A program made the translations under genes and the position numbers. A model generated the notes under the pieces. The model was not told the origin of the DNA. It worked only from the letters and a program-made list of their open reading frames with translations, and ran no database searches. A DNA stretch of 64,000 nucleotides from Chrysemys picta bellii. Lineage: Eukaryota > Chordata > Testudines > Emydidae. This document shows, in pieces, positions 22,346 to 32,888 of this stretch (positions are counted from its first letter, which is position 1; every line of letters begins with the position of its first letter). The stretch lies in NCBI RefSeq assembly GCF_011386835.1, contig NC_088792.1, positions 216,910,394 to 216,974,393 on the forward strand. Direction: 5' to 3'.

Positions 22346-22650
22346 TAACTATTCTTTTTGACAATGTTGAAACATTTTATTTAGATTTTGACATTTTAAT
22401 TAAAAAAATTAAAATAAATTAACTTAAATTTCTTAAAGAAAAATTGTTTCTAACAGAAAATTTGAACATATCATTTTGAAAATGTCAAAATGGGACTTGA
22501 CAAATACAAAACTTTTTTCAGTTTTGCCAAATGGGAAATTCATCAGAATCAACCCTTTCCTGAAAAATGTTTCAGTTCTGACAAATCAGAATTTTTTATG
22601 GATAAATATTTTGTGAAAAGAATCCTGACCAGCTCTAGTCATTAGTATCA
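22346..22650. repeat. AT-rich fold-back repeat
   Basis: This is a self-complementary AT-rich stretch ending in 'cctgaccagctcta'. It resembles the stretches at 11.2-11.56 and 14.5-14.86 kb in its words 'tgacaaatcagaa' and 'aaatgtcaaaatggg'. It is probably an old non-autonomous DNA element. Confidence 0.4.
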
Positions 22651-23003
22651 TCTTGACAACAGGAACTGTAGCATGACCTAGGGATTATCTATATGGCACA
22701 TTATTGCATGGCAGACCAGAGTGTAACTCTACAGCGCACCAGCTGACCACACTAACATCCCACTGCTATAGCACAGTGAAAGTCACAGAGTGTGGCTTAA
22801 CATACTACTATTTCAAAGTTCACTTGGAGCAGCGAACAGCGGAGAGGCTAACAGAGGGAGTTTGACTGGGAGTTTGCCTGGGGAGAGCCCACTGAAACTT
22901 TCATCTTGCAGGCTTCTCTGAGTAGTTAATGCAACAGCTGAGGAAGCTCTTAGAAGGAAGGTAATATGGATGGTGAGCGATCAGCTGTTGTGACCGGCAT
23001 AGG

Positions 23004-23951
23004 ATGTACCATGTTTGTCTTTCTTCCACAGGACAGAAGCGACTTTGTCTGTGCAAACTGCAAGCTGGTCTCCGTATTGGAAGAGAAGGTTCAAGGTCTG
23101 GAGAAACAAGTATCAACCTGCATTGCATAAGAGAAAATGAAGATTTCCTGAACAGATGTCAGGATATGCTTCTATGGGCACAACATTTTGAAGAATCAGA
23201 GCAGGCTGCACAGCGGGGACAGAAGGACGGTGAAGAAATTTGGCAGCATGTGACCTCCAGACGAAGAAAGAGGAGTGTCCATGTACCAGCAATGCAGATA
23301 CAGGTGAGCAATCGTTTTCATGTTCTCTCCACAGGTACTAATGCGGAGAGTGGACTAGATGATATATCTGAGGGAATGGAGCAGAAGGAGACTCCACTGA
23401 TTGGAAGGCATGAAATGTATTGTCCTAGGGATGGGGGTTCCACGACCAGCACTCCCAAGAAAAGGAAGCGGGTGGTGGTGGTCGGGGACTCCCTCCTCAG
23501 GGGGACTGAGTCCTCTATCTGCCATCCTGACTGTGAAAACCAAGAAGTCTGCTGCTTGCCAGGAGCTAGGATTCATAATGTGATGGAGAGACTGCCAAGA
23601 CTCATCAAGCCCTCGGATCGCTACCCTTTCCTGCTTCTCCTCATGGGCACCAATGATACTGCTAAGAATGACCTTGAGTAGACCACTGCAGACTCCATGG
23701 CTCTGGAAAGAAGGATAAAGGAGTTTGAGGTGCAAGTGGTGTTCTCGTCCATCCTCCCTGTGGAAGGAAAAGGCCCGGGTAGAGACCGTTGTATCGTGGA
23801 AGTCAATGAATGGCTATGCAGGTGGTGTTGGAGAGAAGGCTTTGGATTCTTTGACCATGGGATGGTGTTCCAAGAAGGAGGAGTGCTAGGCAGAGACGGG
23901 CCCCACCTAATGAAGAGAGGCGAAGAGCATCTTCGCAAGCAGGCTGGCTAA
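23004..23951 (+). pseudogene. CR1 ORF1 with SGNH esterase domain, one stop
   Basis: Known CR1 ORF1 proteins carry an SGNH-hydrolase esterase. Here VVVVGDSLLRGTES supplies the GDS nucleophile block, LLLMGTND the N-containing block and GRDGPHLMKRG the Asp/His block, so all visible catalytic blocks survive. The N-terminal part (23004-23400) has the helical region (QDMLLWAQHFEESEQAAQRG). A single in-frame TAG at 23679-23681, just after the GTND block, splits the frame into 225 and 84 residues. Without that stop the frame would be continuous. The domain is thought to help membrane or RNP association of the element, which is still debated. Confidence 0.9.
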
Positions 23952-24099
23952 CCTAGTGAGGAGGGCTTTAAACTAGGTTCACCAGGGGAAGGAGACCAAA
24001 GCCCTGAGATAAGTGGGGAACTGGGATACCGGGAGGAAGCAAGAGCAGGAGAGTGCAAGAGGGGAGGACTCCTGCCTCATACTGAGAAAGCAGGATGAT

Positions 24100-25065
24100 C
24101 AGCAAGTTATCTTAAGTGCCTATACACAAATGCAAGAAGCCTGGGAAACAAGCAGGGAGAACTGGAAGTCCTGGCACAGTCAAGGAATTATGGTGTGATT
24201 GGAATAACAGACTTGGTGGGATAACTCACATGACTGGAGTACTGTCATGGATGGATATAAACTGTTCAGGAAGGACAGGCAGGGCAGAAAAGGTGGGGGA
24301 GTTGCATTGTATGTAAGAGAGCAGTATGACTGCTCAGAGCTCTGGTATGAAACTGCAGAAAAATCTGAGAGTCTCTGGATTAAGTTTAGAAGTGTGAGCA
24401 ACAAGGATGATGTCATGGTGGGAGTCTGCTATAGACCACCAGACCGGGGCGATAAGGTGGATGAGGCTTTCTTCCAGCAACTAACAGAAGTTATTAGATC
24501 GCAGGCCCTGGTTCTCATGGGAGACTTCAATCACCCTGATATCTGCTGGGAAAGCAAAACAGTGGTGGACAAACAATCCAGGAAGTTTTTGGAAAGTATA
24601 GGGGACAATTTCCTGGTGAAAGAGGAACCAACTAGGGGCAGAGCTCTTCTTGACCTGCTGCCCACAAATAGGGAAGAATTAATAGGGGAAGAAAAGTGGA
24701 TGGGAACCTGGGAGGCAGTGCCAATGAGATGGTCGAGTTCAGGATCCTGACAAAAGGAAGAAAGGAGAGCAGCAGAATAAGGGCTCTGGACTTCAGAAAA
24801 GTAGACTTTGACTCCCTCAGGGAACTGATGGGCAGGATCCCCTGGGAGAATAACATGAGGGGGAAAGGAGTCCAGGAGAGCTGGCTGTATTTTAAAGAAT
24901 CCTTATTAAGATTGCAGGAACAAACCATTCCGATGTATAGAAACAATAGTAAATATGGCAGGTGACCAGCTTGGCTTAACAGTGAAATCCTTGCTGATCT
25001 TAAGCACAAAAAAGAAGCTTACAAGAAGGGGAAGACTGGACAAATGACCAGGGAGGAGTATAAAG
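24100..25065 (+). pseudogene. CR1 ORF2 endonuclease domain, degraded
   Basis: The APE-type endonuclease of CR1 is visible: YTNARSLGNKQGELEVL and GVIGITDLVG (24120-24220), DGYKLFRKDRQGRKGGGVAL (from 24247), VGVCYRPPDRGD (24420) and LMGDFNHPDICWES (24515), which holds the metal-binding D-x-N pair. The expected acidic residue in GITETW-like sequence is D here. Frameshifts occur near 24240 and 24690. The frame goes on with LDFRKVDFDSLRELMGRIPW and ends at the LTR. In an intact element this enzyme nicks target DNA for reverse transcription. Confidence 0.88.
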
Positions 25066-25720
25066 TGTGACAGACACAGAGCAGTGGGGTACAAGAGTCT
25101 GGTAGAGGGCAAATATACTGGTCACTGGATGAGTAGTTTTCTTTTCCCTGAGTGACCAGAGCAGGGGCTGCACTAGAGTATTAAGGAACCTGCTAGAACC
25201 AGTTAAGGCAGGAAGGCTAATTAGGACATCTGAAGCCAATTAAGAAGAAGCTGCTAGAATCAATTAAGGCAGGCTAATCAGGGCACCTCGGTTTTAAAAG
25301 GAGCTCACTTCAGTTTGTGGTGTGAGTGTGAGGAGCTGGGAGCAAGGAGCTGAGAGTGAGAGGGTGTGCTGCTGGAGGCCTGAGGAGCACAAGCGTTATC
25401 AGACACCAGGAGGAAGGTCCTGTGGTGAGAATAAGGAAGGTGTTTGGAGGAGGCCATGGGGAAGTAGCCCAGGGAGTTGTATCTGTCATGCAGCTGTTAG
25501 AGGCACTATAGACAGCTGCAGTCCACAGGGCCCTGGGCTGGAACCCGGAGTAGAGGGTGGGCCCAGGTTCCCCCCAAATCTCCCAATTGACCTGGACTGT
25601 GGGTTCTTCCAGAGGGGAAGGTCTCTGGGCTGTTCCCCAACCCACATGGTGAATCTCTGAGGCAAGAAAATCCGCCAATAAGCATAGGACCCACCAAGAT
25701 AGAGGAGGAACTTTTTCACA
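25066..25720 (+). mobile_element. Solo LTR in CR1 (TSD AAAG)
   Basis: The 655-bp unit starts TGTGACAGAC and ends CTTTTTCACA, with perfect 4-bp duplications AAAG (25062-25065 and 25721-25724). CR1 ORF2 reads on across the junction once it is removed. A TATA-like TTTTAAAAG sits at 25292, preceded by two copies of 'ctgctagaaYcaRttaaggc' (25190 and 25251). A 4-bp duplication and TGT...ACA ends fit either Gypsy-like or ERV elements. There are no internal genes, so it is a solo LTR. Confidence 0.88.
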
Positions 25721-25830
25721 AAAGATATTGCTTACTCATGCAGGAGTGAAATCAGGAAGGCCAATCACACTTGGAGTTGCAGCTAGCAAGAGATGTTAAG
25801 AGTAACAAGAAGGGTTTCTTCAGGTATGTT

Positions 25831-26252
25831 CAGATGGTGGGAGGGGGACTAGGACTGGGGCGTGGGAGGGGGTTAGTGATGCAGGCTCTGGGCAGTGCTT
25901 ACCTCAAGCAGCTCCCAGAGGCAGTGGCATGTCCCCCCTCCGACTCCTACGCAGTGGCGTGGCCAGATGGCTCTGCGCGCTGCCCTGTCTGCAGGCACCA
26001 CCCCTTCAGTTCCTATTGGCCGCAGTTCCTGGCCAATGGGAGCTGCAGAGGTGGCGGGGACAGCGTGTGGAGCCCCCTTGCTGCTCCTATGCATAGGAGC
26101 CGGAGTGGGGACATGCCGCTGCTTCCGGGAGCCACGGCACATGCGGAGTGGGCCAAGCTCCCCCACCCTGCTCCCCGGCGGGAGCTTGAGGGGCATATTA
26201 AAACATCTGAAAGGCCGGATGCGGCCCCCAGGCTATAATTTGCCCACCCCTG
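25831..26252 (-). mobile_element. GC-rich hAT-type element, one end clear
   Basis: The right end 'aatttgcccacccctg' is a hAT terminus read on the minus strand (CAGGGGTGGGCAAATT). The interior includes 'ctattggccgcagttcctgg' and 'ccaatgggagctgcagagg', words shared with the element at 63.78 kb. The left terminus is not clear and no target duplication was found. The open frames crossing it are not genes. Confidence 0.65.
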
Positions 26253-26800
26253 TCTTAGCTAGTTGGGGGTAACCCCTACCTCTGCCCTCCTTGGAGTCAG
26301 GGACATAGCTCCAAGGTAGATAGGGAGCTTGGGCCCTCCCTGTCCACCAGATCCTGGTTCAGGGCCCTGAAAGTCAAGTTGTGTGCACCAGCCAACTTCC
26401 TACCACCACTGCATCTCAGTTTGGGGCATGGTCACAGTGGGCTTAGAGTCTTTACTTCCAAACCCCCACAGTCTAGGACCAATGCCTGTTGACTTCTTGA
26501 GCCCTTGCCCACAGTTCTCCCTCCTGGGGAGTGTCTGAGTGAGAGAGAAGACACTCAGCCAGGTCCTTTTGGTAGAAGCTTTCTCTCCTGTTGCGGCAAA
26601 GCAGTATTCCTCCAGAAAATGGCTTCTTTTTCATCCACCACCCCAGGGTCACTGAAGCTCCCTTTATCCTGGTCTTCTCCCAGGAGCGTGCTCAGCAGTG
26701 CTGGAGGGGCAGGGCCTCCCTGACCTGGTACTGCTCCAGCCCTTCCCATCTGTGCCATAGAGTGGGATTTATAAATCCTGTTGCAATGCCCTTAGGATAT
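26253..26800 (-). mobile_element. Possible antisense LTR fragment
   Basis: The composition and layout (C/T-rich, then 'gggatttataaatcc' near 26764) resemble antisense LTRs elsewhere in the window. No terminal dinucleotides or duplication could be fixed, so the call is tentative. Confidence 0.3.
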
Positions 26801-29154
26801 TAACTTATTTGATCTATGCATAATTCAATGGCTGAATGCAAATGGAAAGAATTTTAAGTAATTATAGGAATAGGGTGTGTATGTGTGTAGTTGTGTGTGT
26901 GTGTGTGTGTGTATATATAGATATATATACACACACACACACACATATATAATGTGTGTGTGTGTAATCTTGATCTCAAGATTCATGCATTTGAGGGTAC
27001 GATACAGATGGATACACAGTATAAATCTATGATTTGGTTAAACTTAAATCAAATGGGCAGAGAAACAGAGTTTTCCTATGAGAGAATTTCATGATCAAAG
27101 ACGCACAAGAATTTATAAATGTCTTACTGAGTGAATAATTATTATAACAGTTATTCAAATGTCCATATCCTGTTATTGTCTGATTGTAACATTGGTTTTA
27201 CTTACTAAAAGGTAGCTAATCACTGTATTGTTTTACATCTCATTTTTCAGATGTAGAACAATGTGCTGGCTGATAAGTCATATTATTTTAATCAAAATAC
27301 AGAGAACATAGGAAGTAATCACTTAAGTGTGACAGATACATTTTAGTACTACTGAAGATTTTAGAACACTTACGTTATTTATTGAAAGATTTTCTTATTA
27401 ATCACTGTTAATGATCTTTTGTTCATTTCTGATGAAGAAAAATGAGCAATTACACTAAAGTTAAAGCTATCAATCTCTGTGTTTGCATTTGATACACATT
27501 TTTCTGTGGTAACATTATGAAGAAACAATTTAGCAATTAGCACTCAATTTAAATGAGGAATTAGTTTAAATAAATTATCTGTGTTCTCCTAAAACAAAAT
27601 TGTCAATCTAAATAAAAGGGGATCTGTTAATTATGTTTACTGCTCTCAAAAACTTCAATAGTTATATTTTTAATTATATTTTTAGCCACTCATTTCAGAT
27701 AAACACAAATATGTTGATTTCTGCTGATATTTTTTAAATGAACTACTTTTCCAAAGTGATTAGCCATGTCACTTCTGAGAGAATACTGGTCTTAGATGAT
27801 GATGAACCACAAAATACAATTAGGCACATAAACCATTCTACACTGGTGGTGACATGCATTAATTGTGATTTCACTTGCCAATATTGCTACCACTAGCAAA
27901 TTCTAAGAATCATGCAACAGTGACTGTACATTATGGAAAAAGTGAATTACAACAACATGTTTGAGAACAAAAATCTCAGATCTGAATGTGGATCTTGGAT
28001 GAAATTCTGATCCATTGAAGTTAATGGCAAAACTCTCCCTAATGAAGCCAAGATTTTGCCCCTTGAGTCTGATATTCTGTTATCTTCTTTCTGTGGTGAT
28101 TTCAGTTTAAAATTCCCCGTGATGTCCTTTTAGTACTTTGCCCATGTTTCCAGTATAAGTGGCATTTCTTCTTAATTTAAAAGAATTTCATGAAGAAAAA
28201 TTATTCAGAAATCACTAAGGAGAAAATGTATATGTATAATGAACAAATTCCTCAGTGACTTATCCAAAAAATAGTCAAAGACTCAGCCTTACTTAACATC
28301 CATTGCCTCATGGGCAAGGGAGCAAAGGTGGGCCTTAAAGTGTGCCCTGAATACTAATATATATGCACTCTAATATATACGTGTGTGTGTGTGTGTGTGT
28401 GTGTGCAACTGAATTTGTATATATAAATATATATTATTTATTTTTCCTGTCTCAACAGCAAAAGAGGAAAAAAAGAGACTGAGAGGGCACTTGCAAAATG
28501 AAGTAAACTTTGTGATCAAACAGGATGGTCATAAAAATGTAATATTTAAAAAAGATGAAAAAAACTTTCAATCATCATTTTTTCACATTTTGTGGAATGT
28601 TATTCTTTTTAAATTCAAAATCTCAATATTCCTTCAACACTGTCAGTAAAAATCCCTCTATCATTTGAGATTTTCCACTTAGAGAGTAATATTTCATCTA
28701 GAACTTACAAGTTTTGACCTTTTTATTAAAGGCTAGATTTCAATAACTTTCAACAGTCCTATAATCCTCATGGTATATTTCTTCCCACATTTTAACAGTG
28801 TGTTCCATAATTGGTTGATTAAAAATGTAGAAGGCTGTGATTCAGAGCAGTCATACACCTATGGTATTTATACTTCAAAGTCAAGAAGTTTCCTGACATA
28901 TTTTATTGGGAAAATGACTTGTTCTCCTCCCAAAGAAGCAATTCAAGCAATGTATTACATTCTTGTAAGTTCAAAAATGAAAGGCAGTAGTATTCATAGA
29001 GCTGTTGATATGCCTGGTACCATTTTATGGATTGATTATGACCATATCTGAGGTAGTACTATCTGTTTCTTAGAGTTCTAATTTGGGCTCATCCTTAACA
29101 TCCTGACAACGCTGTAATTCACACATACTGTACAGACTGAAAATATTCAAAGCC
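26801..29154. other. Unassigned AT-rich DNA with microsatellites
   Basis: No gene was recognised. (TG)n-(TA)n-(CA)n sequence at 26876-26965 is self-complementary. A (GT)n tract lies at 28378-28406. A degraded ancient repeat ('gatccattgaagttaatggc') is at about 28000-28070. 28770-29051 is open for 93 codons without a recognisable domain. Confidence 0.5.
26876..26967. repeat. TG/TA/CA microsatellite, palindromic
   Basis: A TG run, an alternating TA block and a CA run lie in succession, followed by another TG run at 26953-26965. The TG and CA runs can pair into a hairpin or cruciform. Confidence 0.9.
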
Positions 29155-29760
29155 AGGCAACCATTACTGACCATTACTAACGCTCTGTTCCGACAAGCGG
29201 ACAAGTACAAAATGACGTGGATGCACCCTAGGTCCAAACAGTGGCATCTGATAGATTATGCCATTGTTAGAAGGCGAGACATCTGAGACGTACTGATTAC
29301 TAGAGTAAAGCGAGGCGCAGAGTGCTGGACAGATCACAGATTAGGCAGGATGTCTCTTCAACTCTACATTGTTCCTTCTCGGCACAAATGTCCTAAGCAT
29401 GTGCAACCTGCTTTCAATATAGCCAAACTGAAGGATGCTCAATGTTTCAACAAATTCCAGAAGAGTCTTGATGACAAACTGACATCCCACGGACAACTGA
29501 TCAGTACTGTAACTGAAAAGTGGGACCAGTTCAAGCAGATAGTGACTGACACAGCAATAATATCTCTTGGACCAAAGAAAAGAACACATCAGGATTGGTT
29601 TGATGAGAACCAAGAAGAAATATGCTCAGCACTGGAAGTAAAGAGAAAAGCCTTTATCGAATGGCAGAATGACCCCTCCCCAGTCTCTAAGCGGGACCAT
29701 TTCAAGTACCTTCAGAGCAAAACACAGAAAGACCTCCGTCAGATACAAGACATACCCTAG
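29155..29760 (+). pseudogene. RTE-like/CFDP2-like LINE endonuclease fragment
   Basis: Translation reads KMTWMHPRSKQWHLIDYAIV then RRRDI, a stop, DVLITRVKRGAECWTDHRL, which is the end of an APE endonuclease with its conserved D-H pair (TDHR). It continues into ISLGPKKRTHQDWFDENQEE and VKRKAFIEWQ. These blocks are familiar from the LINE often annotated as craniofacial development protein 2-like. The open frame 29350-29760 covers the linker toward the reverse transcriptase, which is missing. The C-terminus of what seems the same LINE type appears on the minus strand at 38.46 kb. Confidence 0.8.
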
Positions 29761-30405
29761 CAGGCTGCCCTATCTCTTCCACAAAAAGGCAAATTTGGCA
29801 GTTTTGGGGATTAGCGAGGTACTATTGACAGGTCATCCCTAACTTCACCACTACCGCTGCCCCTTTGACAGACCTGATAAACCACACAGCACCCAAAAGC
29901 GTCCGGTGAACGAAAAGCTGTGCATCAGAGCATTACAAGACTAGTTGACCTGGGAACAAATACTATTCCATCCAGACTTCTCGAAGCCCTTTATTCTCTG
30001 AACAGATGCCTCTGATGTTGACTCAGATCAGTGTTATCTGAGGAATTTGGACGAGGAGAAAAAAACCCTGTTCTCCATCGTAATAAGAAGTTATTCCCAC
30101 AGGTGGTAGCGTACTCGGTCATTGAGAAGGAGGCCCTGGCAGTGAAATGGACTGTAAATACCCTACCATATTACTTGTGGGGGCAGTCCTTCTGCCTAGT
30201 AATTGATTATGCACCACTCCACTGGCTGAATTCAATGAAGGCCCATAACCAACACATTATGCAGTGGTATCTCTTGCTGCAGCCATATAGCTTCCAGGTG
30301 ATGCATCGAGCAGGCATAAAAAATAATTACACAGCTTTATATTCATGGGATGGTGGGGACGTGGACTGACCCCAGGACACCACAACCCAGGATCTGAGGG
30401 GAGGG
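29761..30405 (+). pseudogene. Gypsy pol remnant (RT end and RNase H)
   Basis: A reverse-transcriptase thumb remnant appears at about 29805, then ATDASDV-like sequence at 30000, and an open frame 30031-30369 with VAYSVIEKEALAVKWTV, YYLWGQSFCLVIDYAPLHWL and SFQVMHRAG. These are hallmarks of the Ty3/Gypsy RNase H. Stops and shifts occur left of 30031. A polypurine tract (30397-30405) closes the internal region and the 3' LTR follows at once. Integrase is absent, as in a truncated pol whose last domain before the LTR is RNase H. Confidence 0.88.
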
Positions 30406-30846
30406 TGTGTGATGAGTATAGAAATCCTACATTGGGCTGAAAGGGATTAAAGGACAGTACTGAGCCCAATTAGCCCTGCCCCTCCAGTCCTCCAGAGCAT
30501 GCTCCAACTTGAGAAGGGACCAACCCAGCTCAGAAAGTGGGAGGCTAGGAAGCAAGACAGAGCTATCTGTAAGGCTCCTGACAAAGGTGCTGAAGACGTC
30601 TCCCTGAGGTAATAGGATTATATGCCTATGGGGCTGACAGTTTGGTTTCTTTTTCCCTTATCTGGGACCAGAAGCTGAAGGAGGAAGGGAGAGGCAGGAA
30701 GTGATCCAGAGAGGGTAACTCAGAGGGCCCCCTAAGAGGCCAAATGCTGTTGACCCTCCTAGGGTCCTGGGCTCCCCTACCAGTGCCCCCACTACTAGGT
30801 GGAGGCCGACCAGTAGGCCAGCCAGCCCACCAAGGACCCTATTACA
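30406..30846 (+). mobile_element. Gypsy 3' LTR
   Basis: It starts TGTGTGATGAG right after the purine tract 'gaggggaggg' and ends CCTATTACA at 30846. At 441 bp it is shorter than the LTR at 10-827, but the boundary is alike. No matching 5' LTR is present, since the element is cut on the left by the LINE fragment. Confidence 0.75.
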
Positions 30847-31220
30847 AATAAAAAGAGATCTATCATTGAAAATTATGTACTGAAGCTGTACAATTAGCTA
30901 TTTTCACATTTTTTGAGCTTTGGTGAAAATATCCTCATACAGAGCTGCCAAATACCAGTCACTTATGCAATGTGGTAGAGTTATTGAGGCTCCTAGCTTG
31001 GCTGCTTTGTGCCACTCCCATTAAGCCATAAAGCCAGCGTAACTGGCTACCTTAGGATTTCCTCCCACTGAATTTTAATTAATTTTTCTCTGAGCCTGTT
31101 CAGTAGTTAATTTCTATTTGATCATAGATTTATTACTATCTCACCATTTTTTCTTTTAAACTTAGTCATGGACAAAGTGAACTGGGCACTTTCAGATATC
31201 AGTGTTCAGCCTTTTTTAGA
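30847..31220. other. Unassigned AT-rich DNA
   Basis: Nothing was recognised in this stretch. Confidence 0.5.
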
Positions 31221-31975
31221 TATGTGTGTAATTATAGGGGCTACTTTGTACCCCAAGCTCCTAGAATGCCAGTAACATGCCAGGTGTACCACAGCAAGTA
31301 CATGCCAGGTGTTCTACAGCATGCATCTGCAGCAAGCACTATAAATGCTTCTGAGCTAGGCCTTGTAGGTGCTAGTCCTGGAGGGTCCCAAAAATCACTC
31401 AGATACATGGCTAAGGGAAAGTATATTACTAGGGCTGGCAGGAAAGGAAAACGTTGCAAATACCCTTGGCACAGAGCCTTACATACTTATGGTTCAGAAT
31501 GAGCAATAGCAGTAAATGTTTGGGTCTCTGGGGTAGTCCAATTGAGAGTCAGGGCTCTTCAGACCTAATGCTTGGGTGCCCTTTCCAGGCCAAGCAAACG
31601 GGCTTGCAGGTTTCAAGCCCAAACTCAGTGTCTCTCATTCGGGGCCTGTGCACTGGTTCTCTGCCCAGCCACTGCTGCTTCCCCATAAGTCCCACACAGA
31701 CCTGCACCTAGCTATAAGGTCCAACAGTCATAGGCTGTTCCACACACACTCTATCTGTTCCTGGCTCCAGCTTCTCTCCAGCTGTCTGCTTACCATGCTG
31801 TTGTGCTTCAGTTTCCCTACAGCTCCTCACTTCCATGTAGCCACTGCTCCCAATCAGAGCCCAGTCACTTCCCAGTTCAGGGTCTTTCCCCTGACCTGGC
31901 CAAGGGAAAGGGAAGTGCACTGGGGAGAGGACTGATGAGAGTTGTAGTCCCCCTGCTTTGCAGAGACATCACCAA
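31221..31975 (-). mobile_element. Possible antisense LTR
   Basis: This is a C/T-rich region with direct repeats 'acatgccaggtgt' (31277 and 31303) and a composition like the antisense LTR at 32.9 kb. Open frames on both strands lack domains. Termini and duplication could not be fixed. Confidence 0.35.
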
Positions 31976-32110
31976 AAAAGTGTGGCAATAATATTTTTTT
32001 AAATGGGAAAAGTGTATTTTTCAGTATCTCAGAACCCAAAATCAGTTTATTAATTATTATTAATATGTAGTATATTTGTTTCACAGTTAAGCCTTGAAAA
32101 CCAAACCACA

Positions 32111-32385
32111 ATCAGGGCTTCACTGCACTAGCTGCTGCATATATACATACTAAGGCACAGTCCTTGCCCTGAAAAGCTTACAATCTAAATAGACAAGAAA
32201 GAGAGAAAGGAAGTATTACTATCCCCATTTACAGATGGAGAATTGAAGCAGAGAGAGATTAACTGACTTGCCAGAGGTTAGATAGGGAGTCTGGCAGAGT
32301 CAGAAACTGAATCCAGATTTCCTGAGTCACAGTTCAGTGCCTAAACTACAAGATTATTTTCCCTCTGTAGCTGATGGGATTTTAC
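32111..32385 (+). repeat. MIR/CORE-SINE-like ancient repeat
   Basis: The order of words is that of the old MIR-type repeat: 'ccttgccctgaaaagcttac', 'atccccatttacagatggag', 'agattaactgacttgccaga' and finally 'cctgagtcacagttcagtgc'. Diverged copies lie at 46.2 and 49.77 kb. Confidence 0.65.
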
Positions 32386-32883
32386 CTATGCTTATAAACA
32401 ATTGAAACTGTCTTGCATTCTTAACTCTAATTCTTACTATCTAGCAAACAATATGATCAGGTAAATTCTTGGTTATACCTTGTGGTTATATCAGCACAAC
32501 TTTTCCCATTTATTTTGGAATCTGAAGCTCCTAGTTCACATTTCATCGAGGGCGAAATCTTCTCCCGGTAAGAAATGCTAAATAAGAACATGCCTTGATT
32601 TAATTTTGTTCACTAGGTTACCATCCTAAATCCTGAACTGCAATACCTCTGTTACTGTAATGCACTCTATTTAGTTTTTGGATGCAGTTCCATTTGATTA
32701 TTTTATTCATTTCTTTCCTCTATTACTTTTACAAATATATTAACAGATACACATTTGAACAGATGAACAGCTATAGAGTGATGTTGCTAGAAAAAGCTGG
32801 ATAACACTGTTCACTATGGGCCATATCCAGCAAAAATTGTATATGGTCTTCTGAATCAGGAAAATCTCAAAATACATTAAATT
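32386..32883. other. Unassigned AT-rich DNA
   Basis: No gene or repeat was recognised. Confidence 0.5.
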
Positions 32884-32888
32884 GTTGT

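Larger units (their letters stand above)
22811..25830 (+). mobile_element. Long CR1 LINE with ORF1 and ORF2 start, LTR-interrupted
   Basis: The 5' UTR ('gaacagcggagaggctaacag') starts near 22811. ORF1 (23004-23951) and the 5' third of ORF2 (about 24100-25065) follow; a 655-bp solo LTR interrupts; and ORF2 resumes at 25725-25830 (MQE, then LELQLARDVKSNKKGFFRYV). The element then ends abruptly against GC-rich hAT sequence, so the reverse transcriptase domain is absent. A 5' end that is present with the 3' end missing is unusual for CR1 and implies a later deletion or replacement. Confidence 0.9.

Noticed and set aside
26876..26967. Possible CRISPR-like or telomere-like repeat
   Set aside because: These are simple dinucleotide tracts. 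There are no spacers, and no CRISPR or telomeric arrays occur anywhere in the window.
28770..29051. 93-codon frame as a possible host exon
   Set aside because: No recognisable domain, no clear splice sites, and AT-rich composition like the surrounding intergenic DNA.
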